A stretch of DNA of 64,000 nucleotides from Cristatella mucedo (Eukaryota > Bryozoa > Phylactolaemata > Cristatellidae), in NCBI GenBank assembly GCA_009760855.2, contig WPIO01000002.1:5451001-5515000 (forward strand), written 5' to 3'. Below the pieces are notes generated by a model, which worked only from the letters and a program-made list of their open reading frames with translations, had not been told where the DNA came from and did not search any database. The position numbers and the translations under genes were made by a program. Each line of letters begins with the position of its first letter. Position 1 is the first letter of the stretch. This document shows, piece after piece, positions 26,261 through 64,000 of the stretch.

Positions 26261-27028
26261 TGGTATGTTGCTACTCATTCATTTCTTTGATAGGAACGGC
26301 AGTAAGGAGACTGGGCCGAAGTTGCTGAGGATCTGCTGGTTAGTGTTGTCTTGTTAATGAGTTGCCTAATGACAGCCTTTTTGAAAGATGCTGGGACGAG
26401 ACTACGGTTAAGGACATATTTATAATGTTAGTGATGCGGTGCAGCAGCTAATGGATGCATCTCTTGGGTATAGAGTTTGGAGGTACTAGTAGTCTTCTTA
26501 CACTGGGAGATGAATTTCCAGGTGAGGTCACTAGTGATGGGCTTGTAGATGGATGCATGACCCTAGCCTTCTTCCAGTTCACCATCACAATATCAGCTAC
26601 TTAGAAAGCCCCTCCAACGTGGGCAATGAAGATTGGAGCCTATCTTTAATGAGCACGCACTGTCTCGATGAGACCATCATTCAATTGTTACTTGTCGGTT
26701 GAATGCTGAAGTCGCAGAAGTGTATGCATCATGATTGATGGCGCCTGGCAGTTTGCTGGCAAAACTATCTCTTCTCTGTTATCTTGACGTGTATATGGGC
26801 CATCGCGCGTACGCCCATGCGGTCCTGTGTCTGCCAGAGGGAGACCGTGACAACTGAGCCTTTATTTTGGTTAGTTCGTGCTGCCAGCGTGCTTCCTTAA
26901 CGTGCATACCCACGCTCAATGTGAACAAACCAGTTCCATGTGCTGTCTACAGCTTAGGCAATCGAAGACAGTCGCAGACCACCGAATATCTCAGCTGACC
27001 ACCGAGCAACAGCTCCATCTGGCTCACC
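26260..27028 (+). promoter_or_regulatory. ELP1 upstream region, presumed promoter and 5' UTR
   Basis: This lies between the inverted LINE B pair and the ELP1 start codon. I see no TATA box in a convincing position and no ORF of note. The last 60 bases before the ATG contain a short imperfect repeat (gaccaccga twice, near 26,976 and 26,997). Assignment as promoter rests only on position, and an untranslated upstream exon cannot be excluded. Confidence 0.35.
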
Positions 27029-63387
<36,359 letters not shown>

Positions 63388-63927
63388 GTAATGCAAATGG
63401 ATGTAGTGCCAGGCTTTTGTAGGCAATTGCATATGTGTGCGCTATTGTAGTCCTCAAATCAGTATGTCGGCAGCTTGTCAAAATCGTCAAAACATTTGCT
63501 GTACATCTGTCTGTGTGTGTCTCGTTGTCGTGTATTTTCTCTTATCTAAACGTATCTTATTCTCTCATCTATTTTATTTGTCGAAAGACAGTGTTATGTG
63601 AGACCCAGGGTGTTACATCTGCAGTTTACTGAAGCCTCACGGTTGTTAAGGGGCTTACTGATTCCGTGTATGTGCAGCTAGCTGATATAGCTCAGTAGCC
63701 GACCGGCATGTGTGCGACCTCATGGTGCTTACCAGCATTGAGCAGGTGAGCAGGACAGTATTTAGAGCTATTGTGAGCTAGCAACTCCACGACCTCAGAT
63801 TTGTCACTATGCAAAATGGGAATTTCTGCATCTCGTGTGCAAACGCCCTTGAATGTACCGTGTATATCCATTGCTGCTTCGACATTCCAGCAAAATTGTA
63901 GTAGAATGTAAGTGATTAGTGTCGGCC

Positions 63928-64000
63928 GCTGGGTCTTAGTCTAGCAGTAAGTTGCTCACTTTTCGCGACCGAGATCTTTGGTTCGACTCTCACATTGGGC
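63928..64000 (+). mobile_element. SINE1 tRNA-like head, cut by the window edge
   Basis: 'cttagtctagcagtaagttg' resembles an A box, 'cacttttcgcgacc' an anticodon arm, and 'ggttcgactctc' a B box. The body would lie to the right. It could be a genuine tRNA gene or pseudogene instead, but the first stem lacks a visible partner inside the window. Confidence 0.6.

Overview
This is animal nuclear DNA: spliced genes with GT/AG introns, non-LTR retrotransposons, tRNA-derived SINEs, DNA-transposon relics and long dinucleotide microsatellites. The only host gene I can support is the 5' two thirds of ELP1 (IKBKAP, the scaffold subunit of Elongator) on the + strand, from the ATG at 27,029 to 63,387, running off the right edge. 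Its protein reads best as a non-vertebrate metazoan orthologue. The CR1/L2-type LINEs, Tc1/mariner relics and Gypsy-type gag remnant also fit an invertebrate such as a sponge, cnidarian or mollusc. I cannot name the species.

Layout. 1-27,028 is a repeat-rich intergenic region with no convincing host gene. It holds pieces of two LINE families. LINE A has a 3' end like 'taaagcgcctagagagagat' followed by (TTA)n. LINE B has a 3' end near 'gttacagacggagatacatt' followed by ATTAC repeats. It also holds copies of two tRNA-derived SINE families (called SINE1 and SINE2 here), a Gypsy-like gag remnant next to a plant-type telomere-like tract and (GCGT)n, and several hairpins. A tail-to-tail pair of LINE B copies lies about 0.8 kb upstream of the ELP1 start codon.

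27,029-63,387 contains twenty coding exons of ELP1. All boundaries are GT/AG and all phases agree. They sum to 2,647 nt, or 882 codons plus one base. This covers both N-terminal WD40 propellers and the start of the alpha-helical solenoid. The C-terminal dimerisation and tRNA-contacting part, about one third of the protein, lies beyond the window. Introns range from 89 bp to about 4.8 kb. The long ones carry nested LINE A insertions, Tc1/mariner relics, two TA-flanked MITE-like elements, (GT)n arrays, poly-C runs and a 0.6 kb inverted repeat.

Relationships among the repeats. The SINE2 3' end matches the LINE A 3' end, which is the expected signature of a SINE mobilised by a partner LINE. A SINE1 copy sits inside a SINE2 copy with a 10-bp target duplication. 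A LINE A 3' fragment sits inside an older LINE A copy, also with a 10-bp duplication. I found no CRISPR, operon, rRNA or bona fide tRNA gene, and nothing I would call a new molecular system. The most informative novelties are in the transposon biology.
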